DNA of 64,000 bases from Armatimonadota bacterium (GTDB taxonomy: Bacteria; Armatimonadota; DTGP01; JAKQQT01): contig DASXVS010000002.1 in the NCBI GenBank assembly GCA_036504095.1, positions 54,184-118,183 of the forward strand, written 5' to 3'. Positions 52,363 through 61,473 of the stretch are shown here, one piece after another. A program made the translations under genes and the position numbers. Within the stretch, counting starts at the first letter, position 1. Each line of letters begins with the position of its first letter. The notes beneath the pieces were generated by a model that saw nothing but the letters and a program-made list of their open reading frames with translations, did not search any database and was not told where the DNA came from.

Positions 52363-52381
52363 ATGGTATGAACTATACCAT
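52363..52381. promoter_or_regulatory. Palindromic operator candidate ATGGTAT-N5-ATACCAT
   Basis: A perfect 7-bp dyad 74-92 bases before the prepilin start, with GTATAC adjacent on the left when read on the minus strand. The minus-strand TATAGT inside it may be a -10, so a regulator could compete with polymerase. The cognate factor is unknown (GntR- or LacI-like sites look similar). Confidence 0.45.
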
Positions 52382-52461
52382 AAGTATACCACTTGCCGGT
52401 TGCAGGGCGCCACATCGATCGATTCTAGGCGGACGGCCCGCCAGGCTCCGCATATTCTAAA

Positions 52462-53802
52462 TCACCGCTCCCGGCGCATCTCGCACGGCAGGATGCGCAA
52501 TTGGTCCCGGTATTTGGCTACGGTCCGGCGGGCGATCTTCACGCCGCGGCGCTCCAGTTCCTCGGCCACCTGGCCATCCTTCAGAGGGTTCTTCTTGTCC
52601 TCATGGCCGATGATGGTCGCCACCATATCGCGGACGGGCGCGGCGTCATCGAAGAACGCCTCAAACGTAACCGTCTCGCCGCTGGGCAACTGGATCAGCT
52701 TTCCCGCGGTCGCCCGGCACACCGTTGATTCGTGGATGCCGAGGACTTCCGCAACCTGTTTCTGCGTGTAGGGCTTCACAAAGCGGAGACCGTTCAGGAC
52801 CATCGCGCGCTGATAGTGGACCACGTGGTCCGCGATGCGATGGAGCGTCTGCGCCCGCAGGTCAACCGCATAGGCGATGAGCCTGGCGCGGTCCACGAAA
52901 TCTGCAACGTGCTTTTCCTGCGTGCCCAGAGACACTCCGCGCGCTCGCCGAATCCGCTGATACAGCGTTTCGTAGTACGGATCGAGTCCGAGGCGCACGT
53001 TGGTCAGGCCCGGACAGTCCACCCAGAGTTCGTCCCCGTTCGCCCGGACCACAACGTCCGGCTTCTCCAGCGGTTTTTTTCGGGGCGCGAGACGCTCGAA
53101 CTCCGGCCTGTAGTCCTCCGCCGGGTACGGGCGCGTGTTTTCGCATATCCACGTCATCGCCGCGCGCACGTCATCCTCGCCCGACCCCGAAAGACGCGCC
53201 AGTTGCGCCACGTCCTTCCGCGCCAGCAGCATCCATGCGTCTTCATCCAGAAGGCGGAGCGCCAATTCCGGGGGATCGTCGGCGCGCATGGTTTGCAGGC
53301 GGAGGCACTCGCGGACGTCGCGGGCGGCGATGCCCGCCGGATCGAGGGACTGCACCCGGGCGAGGTGCTCCTCAAACTCCGGCACCGAGAGCGCGTGGCG
53401 GTCCGCCGCATCGAGGATGTCGTCACGGAAGTAGCCGTCGTCATCGAGGCCTTCGATAATGTCCAGGCCCACGGGCCAGTATCGCGGGCAGAACTGAGTT
53501 CGGAACTGCGACGTCAGGTGGTCCGTAAGGCTCGGAAGGTCCGCAAGCGTGCGATACGGGTCATACTCTTCGTCCATATCGACGGCGACACTTGGCTCCC
53601 AGTCGTCGTCGAGGCCGTCGGCTTCATCGGCTTCGGGCTCGGCTTCCTCCATCAGGAGCGCGGGGTTTTCCTGGAACTCGACTCGAAGGAAGGTCTCCAG
53701 CTCCAGCGCAGGCATCTGCAGCACCTTGCCGGCGAATATCTGCTCCGGAACGATGCGCGGCGTTTGCCGCATCTCGGTGCGCTGTGAGAACTCAAAATCC
53801 AT
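52462..53802 (-). CDS. rpoN: RNA polymerase sigma-54 factor RpoN
   Basis: A 446-residue sigma factor. Region I (residues 1-50) is glutamine-poor but has the activator-interacting leucine pattern QTPRIVPEQI...QMPALELETF. An acidic region II follows (residues about 55-80). Region III holds the HTH VAEVLGIHESTVCRATAGKL, and the RpoN box reads ARRTVAKYRDQLRI. It recognises -24/-12 promoters and needs an AAA+ activator such as the NtrC-like protein encoded just upstream. Confidence 0.92.
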   Translation of the reverse strand: MDFEFSQRTEMRQTPRIVPEQIFAGKVLQMPALELETFLRVEFQENPALLMEEAEPEADEADGLDDDWEPSVAVDMDEEYDPYRTLADLPSLTDHLTSQFRTQFCPRYWPVGLDIIEGLDDDGYFRDDILDAADRHALSVPEFEEHLARVQSLDPAGIAARDVRECLRLQTMRADDPPELALRLLDEDAWMLLARKDVAQLARLSGSGEDDVRAAMTWICENTRPYPAEDYRPEFERLAPRKKPLEKPDVVVRANGDELWVDCPGLTNVRLGLDPYYETLYQRIRRARGVSLGTQEKHVADFVDRARLIAYAVDLRAQTLHRIADHVVHYQRAMVLNGLRFVKPYTQKQVAEVLGIHESTVCRATAGKLIQLPSGETVTFEAFFDDAAPVRDMVATIIGHEDKKNPLKDGQVAEELERRGVKIARRTVAKYRDQLRILPCEMRRER

Positions 53803-53882
53803 ACGATGCCTGTGTCAGAGAGTGCTCCGCGGCCTCACGTCCGAGGGTTGCGCGGGCGTGCCTTTGCGAATAGTATAACGCC

Positions 53883-55211
53883 TTAGGCTGCCCTCAGCCG
53901 ACGCAGGTCCTCCACGCAGACGTCCAGTATGCGCGCCGCCTGTTCCTCATCGCCATCCGTTTCCTTGAGGACGGCCGCCAGGTGGTCGAGTTGGACCTGG
54001 CGCATCGTCCGGAAGCGTCCTGAAGGGCCGGTCGGCATGCCGATCGGCTCGTCGGGGAGCAGCAGGTCCTGCGCCTGAATGGTCTCGCCCATGCAGAGGA
54101 TGACGGCGCGGTTCACGGCGTTCTCGAGTTCACGGATGTTGCCGGGCCATGGGTATTCCCGCATGGCTTTCAACGCGGTGTCGCTGAAGCCGGTGATATT
54201 GCGGCCGGCCTCGGCATTCGCGCGGTCCAGGAAGAAAGAGGCGTACTCCTCCATATCGTCACCACGCTCGCGCAGCGGCGGGAGGCTGATCGTCAGCACA
54301 TTCAATCGATAGAGGAGATCGCTGCGGAACGCGCCTTCTTCAACGGCCTTGCCGAGGTCTTTGTTCGTTGCCGCCACGATGCGCACGTCGGAGCGTATCG
54401 TTTCGGCCCCGCCAAGGCGCTCGAATTCTTTTTCCTGCAGCACGCGCAGCAGTTTTATCTGCGTGGGCAGGCTGATGTCGCCGATTTCGTCCAGCAGAAG
54501 CGTTCCGCCGTTGGCCATCTCGAATCGGCCGATGCGCCGGTTGAGCGCGTTGGTGAAGGAGCCCTTCTCGTGGCCGAACAACTCGCTCTCCAGCAGCGTT
54601 TCGGGCAGCGCCGCGCAGGAGACCTTGATGAACGGCCCGTCCGCGCGCGGGGAAGCGTAGTGGATCGTGCGCGCCAGGTACTCCTTGCCCGTGCCCGTTT
54701 CACCAAGAATCAGGACGCTGGCGTTGCTGGGAGCGGCCCGGGCCGCCATCACGTACGCCTCCTGAACCGTCTTGCTGGAGCCGATCCGGTTGTCGAAATT
54801 GAAGCGCGTTTTGAGCTGCTGCCGAAGGTACTTATTGTCATCGAGGACGCGCGTGTGCTCCAGGGCAGCTTCCACGATGCGCTGGATCTCATCGATTTCA
54901 AACGGTTTCTGGACGAACGAATACGCGCCCATGCGGACCGCTTCCACGGCGAGCTTCAGGCTGGCATAGCCTGTGATCACGATAACGGGAGTTTCCGGCC
55001 GCGCGCTCTTGACCTTCCCCAGAAGGTCGATGCCCTTCATCCGCGGCATCGAGACGTCTGTGATGACCAGGTCCGGCTCTTCGGCCTGGGCCAGTTCCCA
55101 GCCCATTGCGCCGTCGGACGCCTCCACGACCTGATAGCCGAGCCCGTCCAGCAGGTCCACCAGCATGGACCGGAGCGCGGCTTCATCTTCAACTACGAGA
55201 ATTTTGCGCAT
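53883..55211 (-). CDS. NtrC-family sigma-54-dependent response regulator
   Basis: A 442-residue regulator. Receiver domain: phospho-acceptor Asp52 in VITDVSMPRMKG. AAA+ domain: Walker A GETGTGKEYLART and Walker B LLLDEIGD. The sigma-54 loop reads GSFTNA where most family members have GAFTGA. A Fis-type HTH ends the protein (DEEQAARILDVCVEDLRR). Lies between its kinase gene and rpoN on one strand. Confidence 0.9.
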   Translation of the reverse strand: MRKILVVEDEAALRSMLVDLLDGLGYQVVEASDGAMGWELAQAEEPDLVITDVSMPRMKGIDLLGKVKSARPETPVIVITGYASLKLAVEAVRMGAYSFVQKPFEIDEIQRIVEAALEHTRVLDDNKYLRQQLKTRFNFDNRIGSSKTVQEAYVMAARAAPSNASVLILGETGTGKEYLARTIHYASPRADGPFIKVSCAALPETLLESELFGHEKGSFTNALNRRIGRFEMANGGTLLLDEIGDISLPTQIKLLRVLQEKEFERLGGAETIRSDVRIVAATNKDLGKAVEEGAFRSDLLYRLNVLTISLPPLRERGDDMEEYASFFLDRANAEAGRNITGFSDTALKAMREYPWPGNIRELENAVNRAVILCMGETIQAQDLLLPDEPIGMPTGPSGRFRTMRQVQLDHLAAVLKETDGDEEQAARILDVCVEDLRRLRAA

Positions 55212-55313
55212 TATCTCAGGTGTCCGGGCTTCGGGTTTCCGGTGGGGCAGGCGTCTCTGCCAGCCGTGAATTCAATCCAAACCATCGCGGGCGCCTCAGC
55301 CCTCGGCCCCCAG

Positions 55314-56567
55314 CTATTCGTCGGTTCGAGCGGCGGGGAAGCACAGGGTAAACGTGCTGCCGGCGCCGGGTTGGGAATCGACGGTGATGTGTCCGCCGTG
55401 CTGGCCGACGATTCCGTAGGCTACGCTCAGGCCCAGGCCCGTGCCGAGCGTCCCTTTCGTGCTGAAAAACGGATCGAAAATGCGGCTCTGGACCTCTTCG
55501 GCAATCCCGACGCCGTTATCCGTCACCGAAACGAAGACCGAGCTCTCGCGCTCAAACGTCCGAATGGTAATGCTCCCGCCGTCCGGCATGGCGTCGACGG
55601 CGTTGAACAGGATGTTCGTGAGCACTTCCCGGAGTTTCACCGGGTGGCCTTCGATCAACGAGACCGGCTCCAGTTCGACCTCCACGTTCAGCGGCGTCCC
55701 GAACACCCGCGTCTCGTTCTCCCATTTGGGACGCGCCATCGCGATGGTGTCCTGCACCACCACGTTGAGGTTCACCGGCTCGAAGGGGCGATGAGGCTGG
55801 GTTCGCGTAAACTCCAGGATGCGCTCCACCGTTTCGGCGCCGTCCCGGGCCGCTTGCTCAATGTAGGATAGGCGCTTTCGCTGTTTGGGCTCATCGATGT
55901 CACGCAGCATCAACTGTGCGTGGCCCAGGATGCCTCCGAGGAGGTTGCTGAAGTCGTGAGCCACCCCGGCGCTGAGTTCGCCGAGCGCCTTCAGTTTTTC
56001 AGCCTGGACCATCCGCTCCTGGGTATGTTTGAGACGCTCGTACGCCGAAACGGAGTCGTTGTAAAGACGGGCATTCTGGATGGCGACGGCAGCCTGCCCG
56101 GCCAGAAACAGCAGGAGTTCCTGGCCGTGGGCCGTGAAACGATGGCTGCCCTGCGTATTTGTGGCGCTGAGGACGCCCAGCAGGTCCTCGCCGGTGCGGA
56201 TGGGAACGCAAACGCCGGACCGAACGGCTTCGCGGCGCAGGAGGTGCATCGGTCCGTCGGTGCCGGAGTCATTCAACAACATCGGCTCGCCGGTGCCGGC
56301 GACGTATCCGGCGATCCCCTCGTCCGCCGGGACCTGAACGCCCTCAAGATCGTCACCCGACCAACCGGCAGCGGCGGCGATGGTGAAATTGCGGCCATCG
56401 TCGTCCAGGAGCATGATGCTCGCGCGGTCCGCCTGCACCAGTGCCCGGGCGGTCTGTACAACCTTGCGGAGAAGGACTTGGGAATCCAGGGTGGATGTGA
56501 GGGACTTGCCCACCTCGATGAGGGCCAGCAACTCGCGGTTCCGTTGTTCGAGATCAGGTGTTGGCAT
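55314..56567 (-). CDS. GAF-domain sensor histidine kinase
   Basis: A 417-residue soluble kinase. A GAF domain (about 15-165: ADRASIMLLDDDGRNFTIAA, VPADEGIAGYVAGTGEPML) is followed by HisKA (ELSAGVAHDFSNLLGGILGH, phospho-His in AHDFSN) and HATPase_c (LFNAVDAMPDGGSITIRTF, DNGVGI, GTGLGLSVAYGI). No membrane segment, so the signal is intracellular. ATG 56567 overlaps the vapC end by 14 bases. Partner of the 53883-55211 regulator. Confidence 0.9.
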   Translation of the reverse strand: MPTPDLEQRNRELLALIEVGKSLTSTLDSQVLLRKVVQTARALVQADRASIMLLDDDGRNFTIAAAAGWSGDDLEGVQVPADEGIAGYVAGTGEPMLLNDSGTDGPMHLLRREAVRSGVCVPIRTGEDLLGVLSATNTQGSHRFTAHGQELLLFLAGQAAVAIQNARLYNDSVSAYERLKHTQERMVQAEKLKALGELSAGVAHDFSNLLGGILGHAQLMLRDIDEPKQRKRLSYIEQAARDGAETVERILEFTRTQPHRPFEPVNLNVVVQDTIAMARPKWENETRVFGTPLNVEVELEPVSLIEGHPVKLREVLTNILFNAVDAMPDGGSITIRTFERESSVFVSVTDNGVGIAEEVQSRIFDPFFSTKGTLGTGLGLSVAYGIVGQHGGHITVDSQPGAGSTFTLCFPAARTDE

Positions 56568-57030
56568 GGAGAGAGAGAACACTGGGCGGCCCAACGATTG
56601 AGATGCCATCGGTGGCAAAGGCCGCCCAATCGTGCGAGTCATAGGTCATCACGCTCGATACGCCATCGCAAAGCGCGGTGGCCGCGTGACGCGCATCATG
56701 AGCCCGTCGAACAGTCAACCCGTGCTCGGACGACAGCTGAAGCATCAGACTGGCCGCGCGGGAGCCATCACCGATTACGCTGAGGTTGGACGAAGGTTCC
56801 ACAAGCCGTGAAATTGCCGCGGCGGCATCCTGTGGTGAATGCGGTGGCAAGGCACCCGCCCAAGTGAGAGCGGCGTAGACTTCGCTGAGAATGCTCGTCG
56901 TTGTGCAGCCCTGGATCTCGCCCCTCCGTGCGGCCTCGACGAGAGGCATGGCCTCGCTGTGGCGTGCGTCACCTTCCAGGAGTGCGGCAATCAACAACCC
57001 AGCATCGAAGAGCGTCGTATCACTGACCAT
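56554..57030 (-). CDS. vapC: VapC-type PIN-domain ribonuclease toxin
   Basis: A 158-residue PIN domain. Acidic catalytic residues appear as FDAGLLIAALL (D), SILSEVYAAL (E), RAHDARHAATAL (D) and TYDSHDWAAF (D). VapC toxins cut specific tRNAs or rRNA. ATG 57030 overlaps the antitoxin by 11 bases. Preceding antitoxin and translational coupling support a TA pair. Confidence 0.8.
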   Translation of the reverse strand: MVSDTTLFDAGLLIAALLEGDARHSEAMPLVEAARRGEIQGCTTTSILSEVYAALTWAGALPPHSPQDAAAAISRLVEPSSNLSVIGDGSRAASLMLQLSSEHGLTVRRAHDARHAATALCDGVSSVMTYDSHDWAAFATDGISIVGPPSVLSLHANT

Positions 57031-57256
57031 AGACTGCGTCTTTCCAGCCAGCCGGAACGCTGCCGCCAAGAGTGATCAGGGGGCGCAGTTCTGTTTCAGG
57101 CAGGATGTCAACCGACCTGCCGTTCTCGAACACAACCTTGAGCGGAACGTGCTGCTCCAGCACCTCACGCAACAGGTCCTCGGCAGATCGCCCCTTCAGG
57201 TCAATCGAATCCAGTGTTCGTTCCGCTGTCGCCACTTGATGGTATCGCTTTCTCAC
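57020..57256 (-). CDS. vapB: VapB-like antitoxin
   Basis: A 78-residue protein (MRKRYHQVATAERTLDSIDL...) with C-terminal VPAGWKDAVYGQ overlapping the toxin start. GGTGGAG lies six bases before GTG 57256, favouring this start over GTG 57268. The N-terminal part does not show an obvious AbrB or ribbon-helix-helix motif. Role assigned from position. Confidence 0.65.
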   Translation of the reverse strand: MRKRYHQVATAERTLDSIDLKGRSAEDLLREVLEQHVPLKVVFENGRSVDILPETELRPLITLGGSVPAGWKDAVYGQ

Positions 57257-57387
57257 TTTCCGCTCCACCTGTCAATCATATCATCCATCGCGCAAGATGT
57301 CATACTATGTAACCTTGGCGCGCGCTCAATGGTAAGGAAAGAGTCAGAACACGCGTGGCGCCCGGGGCGCGCCGGAAAGAGAGTAAT

Positions 57388-57591
57388 ATGGACCTGACGT
57401 CCAAAGCGGCACCACTCCTTCAATCACTCGTCGGCCAAAGAGTCACGATTTATACCAGCGGAGGCGCCCAGGACTCCAGCGACACCGGCATGCTGGACAG
57501 CTACGACGCCGATTTCGTACGCCTTCGCACGGACAAGGGCACGTATTTTTACTTCGGCATCGCGCGCATCCGTCTCATCAAGCCGGCTTAG
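57388..57591 (+). CDS. Small Sm-like-fold hypothetical protein
   Basis: A 67-residue protein, MDLTSKAAPLLQSLVGQRVT and the later VRLRTDKGTYFYFGIARIRL, with the strand pattern of LSm/Hfq-like small beta barrels. GAGAGTAAT precedes the ATG. It ends convergently with the glycosidase gene, overlapping by 14 bases, where AAGCCGGCTT encodes KPA on both strands. Confidence 0.5.
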   Translation: MDLTSKAAPLLQSLVGQRVTIYTSGGAQDSSDTGMLDSYDADFVRLRTDKGTYFYFGIARIRLIKPA

Positions 57592-59587
57592 GACGTTGCG
57601 GCGCCTCAATCACCCTGCCATCCTTCGCCGGCAGATCCACCGTGACCGCGCGGCCATCCCCCAGGCGGATCACGGCGGCTTTGGGCTCGTCTCCGTTATT
57701 CACGGCGATGATGATGGGCGGCCCGTCTGGGCGTCCGAACACCGCCGTGTGAACCCCTGCCGTCTCGCTGCGGCACGGGATATCCGCGCCTAGCCATTGA
57801 ACGATCGCCAGCGCCAATTGCGGCGTGGCATCGCAGCCCATCACGGTCACACTACCATCACCAACCTTCCTCTGGAATCCGATGGTGTAGGCTCGGCCAG
57901 TCTCGGCCACCAGCTGCAACTTCTCCTCTTCGCCACCGAGGAGCGCGGGCGGCCGCTGTAAGGCGACGAGGGGGGTCGCATCCTCCACATCCCACTCCCA
58001 CAGCGCGCCGGTGATCTTGGCCTTCTGGTCTCCAAGCGTCAGGTCGGCCACCTTGCCCATCCATGTGGCCCCGGCTGGCTGCCCGATGCCGAGGGGGTCG
58101 TAAGGGTTCCCGAACTCGTCCTCGCGTGGGTAATTCTTGAAGCACACGAGGTGGCGGCCGGGAGCGCCCAGCACCCATTCCCGCAGCGCTTCGCCGTGCG
58201 CCCGCGGCAGCCAGTGGTGGCCGGAGTAGAAGCAGACGTCGCCGCTGGAGCCGTCAGGCTGCGGGCCGTCGAGGTCGAAAAACCGGTAGTTGAGATCGGC
58301 GTCGTATAGCGCGTTCAAGGCGGGATCGTTTTCGGCGGGTTTGCCGTCCACATAGTGCGCGGTGCTGAAGGCAACCCGGAGATTCGTCGCCGGCTCCGGG
58401 AGTGAATCGAAACCGTATTGCTTCACGACATCAATCACCGACTTGAACGCGTCGAACAGCGCGTGCCGCTTGCCCCCCAGCGCGTTGATGGGGCTGTCCT
58501 GCCAGTTGTCGCGCTCGGCGATCATATACCAGTTCCAGCCCTTGGCGCCCGCCGCCAGCGCCGAGAGCGCGGCCAGGCGGTAGTTTCGCCCCGTGAGCGC
58601 GCCGGCATAGTGATGATGACCGTGCCAGCAGCCGCTCTCGAATTCCGCGATGTACGGGAGGTGGCTGATCGCGGCGTTGGTGCGCACCTTTTCCATAAAG
58701 CGCCGGTGCTCGCTCGGCTCCGCCCGGAACTCGTTGGCGGGATAGGTGTCCAGCCCGATGAAGTCGCCCGCGGAGTGCATGCTTCGCCAGTGGTGCTCGC
58801 CCACGCCGGGGAACATGTTGATGAGCATCGGCACTTCAACGCCCAGCGATTTGTACGTGTCCGAGGCCCAGTGCGCGTACTCCTCGATGTAATCCCATTT
58901 CCACGCGATGAGGTCCAGCCAGCGGCGGCGCCACTTCGGATTCTCCCCCATCGGGCTGCACCACGCTCGCGCCTTCTCAAGTGACCGGTAATCGGTACCC
59001 CACGCTTCGTTCAAGGCGTCCACGGCACCGTAGCGCTTCGCCAGCCATTCCTGGAAGATGCCCGGCTCGCCGGCCAGGCCCAGCTGGGTTTCGTAATGAG
59101 GGATGGTCGGATCGATCTCGTTGTCCGCCTGCCAGACGATGATCGGCCCGCCCTTTGTCGCCTGAAACGGCGCGGCGGCTTCGGTGACGGCGGCCATGTA
59201 TTCGCGCGCCATCTCCTGGAACCTTGGGTGCAGGCGGTGGTATGGCACGGCGCGGTCCGCGATGCCCATATTCCGCGTCTCGGCGTAGATATATGGCCCC
59301 GGGCGGAACAGGACCCAAAGGTCCATCTCGGCGCAGAGTTCGAGGAAGCCGACCATATCGCGTTGCGGCGCGGTCCTGCCCGTGAAATCGTAGTCGCCCG
59401 GGCGGCGTTCGGCGTCGCCCCACTGGACGTACGTGGCGATGCCTGCCAGCCCCATGTCTTTCACCGACTGGAGGACTGGGCGCCAGTTCTCGCGGAATAT
59501 GCGCCAGAAGTGTACCTCGCCGCTGAAAAGCGGGATGCGCCGGTCACCGACATATATGGCATTGTCATGCAGGGTCACTTGGGACAT
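57578..59587 (-). CDS. Glycoside hydrolase family 35-like beta-galactosidase
   Basis: A 669-residue glycosidase without signal peptide. The TIM barrel opens with LFSGEVHFWRIFRENWRPVL. Acid/base Glu is in IVWQADNEIDP, and the nucleophile candidate in YIAEFESGCWHG. Residues beyond about 400 form beta-rich accessory domains. GH35 enzymes release galactose from non-reducing ends. GH42-like alternatives cannot be excluded. A stem-loop lies upstream of its start. Confidence 0.75.
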   Translation of the reverse strand: MSQVTLHDNAIYVGDRRIPLFSGEVHFWRIFRENWRPVLQSVKDMGLAGIATYVQWGDAERRPGDYDFTGRTAPQRDMVGFLELCAEMDLWVLFRPGPYIYAETRNMGIADRAVPYHRLHPRFQEMAREYMAAVTEAAAPFQATKGGPIIVWQADNEIDPTIPHYETQLGLAGEPGIFQEWLAKRYGAVDALNEAWGTDYRSLEKARAWCSPMGENPKWRRRWLDLIAWKWDYIEEYAHWASDTYKSLGVEVPMLINMFPGVGEHHWRSMHSAGDFIGLDTYPANEFRAEPSEHRRFMEKVRTNAAISHLPYIAEFESGCWHGHHHYAGALTGRNYRLAALSALAAGAKGWNWYMIAERDNWQDSPINALGGKRHALFDAFKSVIDVVKQYGFDSLPEPATNLRVAFSTAHYVDGKPAENDPALNALYDADLNYRFFDLDGPQPDGSSGDVCFYSGHHWLPRAHGEALREWVLGAPGRHLVCFKNYPREDEFGNPYDPLGIGQPAGATWMGKVADLTLGDQKAKITGALWEWDVEDATPLVALQRPPALLGGEEEKLQLVAETGRAYTIGFQRKVGDGSVTVMGCDATPQLALAIVQWLGADIPCRSETAGVHTAVFGRPDGPPIIIAVNNGDEPKAAVIRLGDGRAVTVDLPAKDGRVIEAPQRPKPA

Positions 59588-59603
59588 GTCTGCGTCCTCT
59601 TCA

Positions 59604-59655
59604 CCACAAGGTCACAAAGGCACAAAGCTGAAGGTCTGGCTTTGTGACTTTGTGG
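59604..59655. repeat. Stem-loop element, CCACAAGGTCACAAAG arms
   Basis: Left arm 59604-59620 and right arm 59639-59655 pair with one or two mismatches. The units are (G)TCACAAAG. It fills the tyrA-to-glycosidase gap, two bases from the tyrA stop. Confidence 0.75.
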
Positions 59656-59656
59656 G

Positions 59657-60520
59657 CTAGTCCGGCCTCGGGTTCGGGATGAGTTTTTCGCGGGCGGCGG
59701 CGGCCCCTTCGAAATAGCGCTGCACCTCGCCATCGTCTTCCAGCGCCGCGAGCGCCTGGTCGAGGGCTTCCCTGCAGACGATCAGGGCATCCCGTGTATG
59801 GGCGCGATTGGTGGAAAAGATGTCCCGCCAAAGCACGGCGGGGCTTGCCGCCAGCCTGGTCATGTCCCGCAGGCCGCCGCCAACCAGCGCTCCGAACCGC
59901 TCGTCTCCATCCGCAAGCTCCCCCACCGCCCTGGAGATGGCGGCCGCGGCGAGGTGCGGCATATGGCTGACGGCGGCGGCGATGCGGTCGTGGTCGCCGA
60001 GCGGTATATCCGTCGGCCGCGCGCCCAACGCGGCGGCCAGCCCGCGCAGCCGTTCCAGAGCGTCGAGGCTCGTGTTATCTGTCGGAGTGAAGACCCACGT
60101 TGCCGCCCGGAACAAGCCGAGGCGCGCGGCCTCGATGCCGCCTTCGTGCGATCCGGCCATCGGGTGGCCGCCGACGAACCGCTCGCCCAGGCAGCCTTCG
60201 CCGGCGGCCACGATCTCGGATTTGGTTGAGCCCAGGTCGGTAACCACCGCATTGGAAGCCGCGTGCAGCGCTATTTGCGGCATCGTTTCGATGATGGTAC
60301 GCACCGGGGTCGCAAGGACGACCAGGTCAGCGTCCCGTATACCTTCCAGCGCCGGCCACGCCTCGTCGCATGCGCCGCGTTCGACCGCAAGGGCACACGT
60401 CTCCGCCCTGCGGGCGATTCCGATCACCCGCCTCGCGAGCTCGCCCTGCTTGAGGTCGAGCCCAAGCGAACCGCCCAGCAGCCCCATTCCGACGATGGCA
60501 ACAGTGTCGAACACGCACAC
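59657..60520 (-). CDS. tyrA: Prephenate dehydrogenase
   Basis: A 287-residue NAD(P)-dependent dehydrogenase for tyrosine biosynthesis. Rossmann motif VAIVGMGLLGGSLGLDL. Conserved VVLATPVRTIIETMP and TDLGSTKSEIV, and the substrate block GGHPMAGSHEGGIEAA (catalytic His). GTG 60520 is the likely start with a poor ribosome binding site. No ACT domain. Confidence 0.9.
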   Translation of the reverse strand: MCVFDTVAIVGMGLLGGSLGLDLKQGELARRVIGIARRAETCALAVERGACDEAWPALEGIRDADLVVLATPVRTIIETMPQIALHAASNAVVTDLGSTKSEIVAAGEGCLGERFVGGHPMAGSHEGGIEAARLGLFRAATWVFTPTDNTSLDALERLRGLAAALGARPTDIPLGDHDRIAAAVSHMPHLAAAAISRAVGELADGDERFGALVGGGLRDMTRLAASPAVLWRDIFSTNRAHTRDALIVCREALDQALAALEDDGEVQRYFEGAAAAREKLIPNPRPD

Positions 60521-60631
60521 AGGATAGGAAAAAACGGTGCCTTCACACTGCGAAACCGGTACTTTGGGACCACGCCCGTTTCCCCTCGGCCTGCGATAAT
60601 GGCATTACATTGCTTTGAAAGGAGCAGACGG

Positions 60632-60988
60632 ATGGAAAAGGCTTTGAGATATGTGGCGTCAGCCCTGGGATTGGGGCTGACCGCAATGGTCGCGGTCATC
60701 GCGGTCGGCGAGGGCGCGCCCAACCCGTTCACGCAGCCCCTGCCCGTTCAGTTGGATTTCGCCGCCCTGGGGATCGCACTGGCCGGGACCCTGATCGCGC
60801 TCAAGTGGGAAGGCATCGGGGGCGCCATGATGGTCGCGGGAACGCTCGCTTTCGACGGCGTTGAGTGGGTTGTGAACCACAGGCACTTCCCCTTCATGCT
60901 TGTGTTCGCACTGGTGGGGGTGCTGCACTTGCTGGCTGCGTCGGCGCAGGCGCTGCGCAATCGGCCACGAGCGCGGAACGCCGGATAA
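60632..60988 (+). CDS. Small four-helix membrane protein, DUF7670-like
   Basis: A 118-residue integral membrane protein with four predicted hydrophobic segments (ALGLGLTAMVAVIAV, FAALGIALAGTLIAL, GAMMVAGTLAFDGV, FMLVFALVGVLHLLA). A basic C-terminus (RNRPRARNAG) likely faces the cytoplasm. GAAAGGAGCAGACGG precedes the ATG. No function known. Confidence 0.6.
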   Translation: MEKALRYVASALGLGLTAMVAVIAVGEGAPNPFTQPLPVQLDFAALGIALAGTLIALKWEGIGGAMMVAGTLAFDGVEWVVNHRHFPFMLVFALVGVLHLLAASAQALRNRPRARNAG

Positions 60989-61473
60989 TGGCTCGGCGGA
61001 CGCCGCGCAAAGCACCGTATTTCTGGAAAGGTAGCTTTCAGGTTGCGGTTATTACTACGAAAGTCGCACAACGATTTTTGGAGTGATGGAACGGAAGACT
61101 CGGAACGTCATCGGAGATATCGATTGAGCGCGACCTTGCCCCGTCCGTCGCACGCGAGAGTCATCGCGAAGGTTCAGTCCGCAGGCGACGAGTTGATTGA
61201 GGCCGTGACGCGGAATTATCCCCCTCCCGTTTTTTGCCGAGCCGGATCTATTCGATGTAACGATCAGCCGGTCTACATCACCTCCCTGGACGAAGCGGCC
61301 ATCCGCTGATTCAGCGTCGCTAACCGGATGGAGAAGCGCGTCCTGCGGGAATCCGAGCGCTATCTGGCTGAGATTTCGGCCAAACGGCAGGGTCCTCGCG
61401 TGTCTTGCACGAGGTCGGCCGGCTCGGACGCGACAGAGGCCGGCCCACGGGGGCCGGCCTCTTCAGTTGCCGG
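60989..61473. other. Gene-poor region with terminator, possible decayed sequence
   Basis: About 485 bases without a convincing gene. Several short frames open and close; none has family features. A terminator is at 61436-61461. It may hold remnants of a lost gene. Confidence 0.4.
61436..61461. terminator. GC-rich terminator hairpin
   Basis: GAGGCCGGCCC (61436-61446) pairs exactly with 61451-61461 around a 4-nt loop. On the minus strand it follows the 61474-62004 gene by 13 bases. Confidence 0.7.

Noticed and set aside
52290..52461. Sigma-54 promoter (-24/-12) upstream of prepilin genes
   Set aside because: No GG-N10-GC pair with the right context was found before any of the five prepilin genes.
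61043..61309. An 88-codon frame downstream of the small membrane protein
   Set aside because: Unusual composition, no ribosome binding site at its start, and no recognisable feature; treated as non-coding or decayed.
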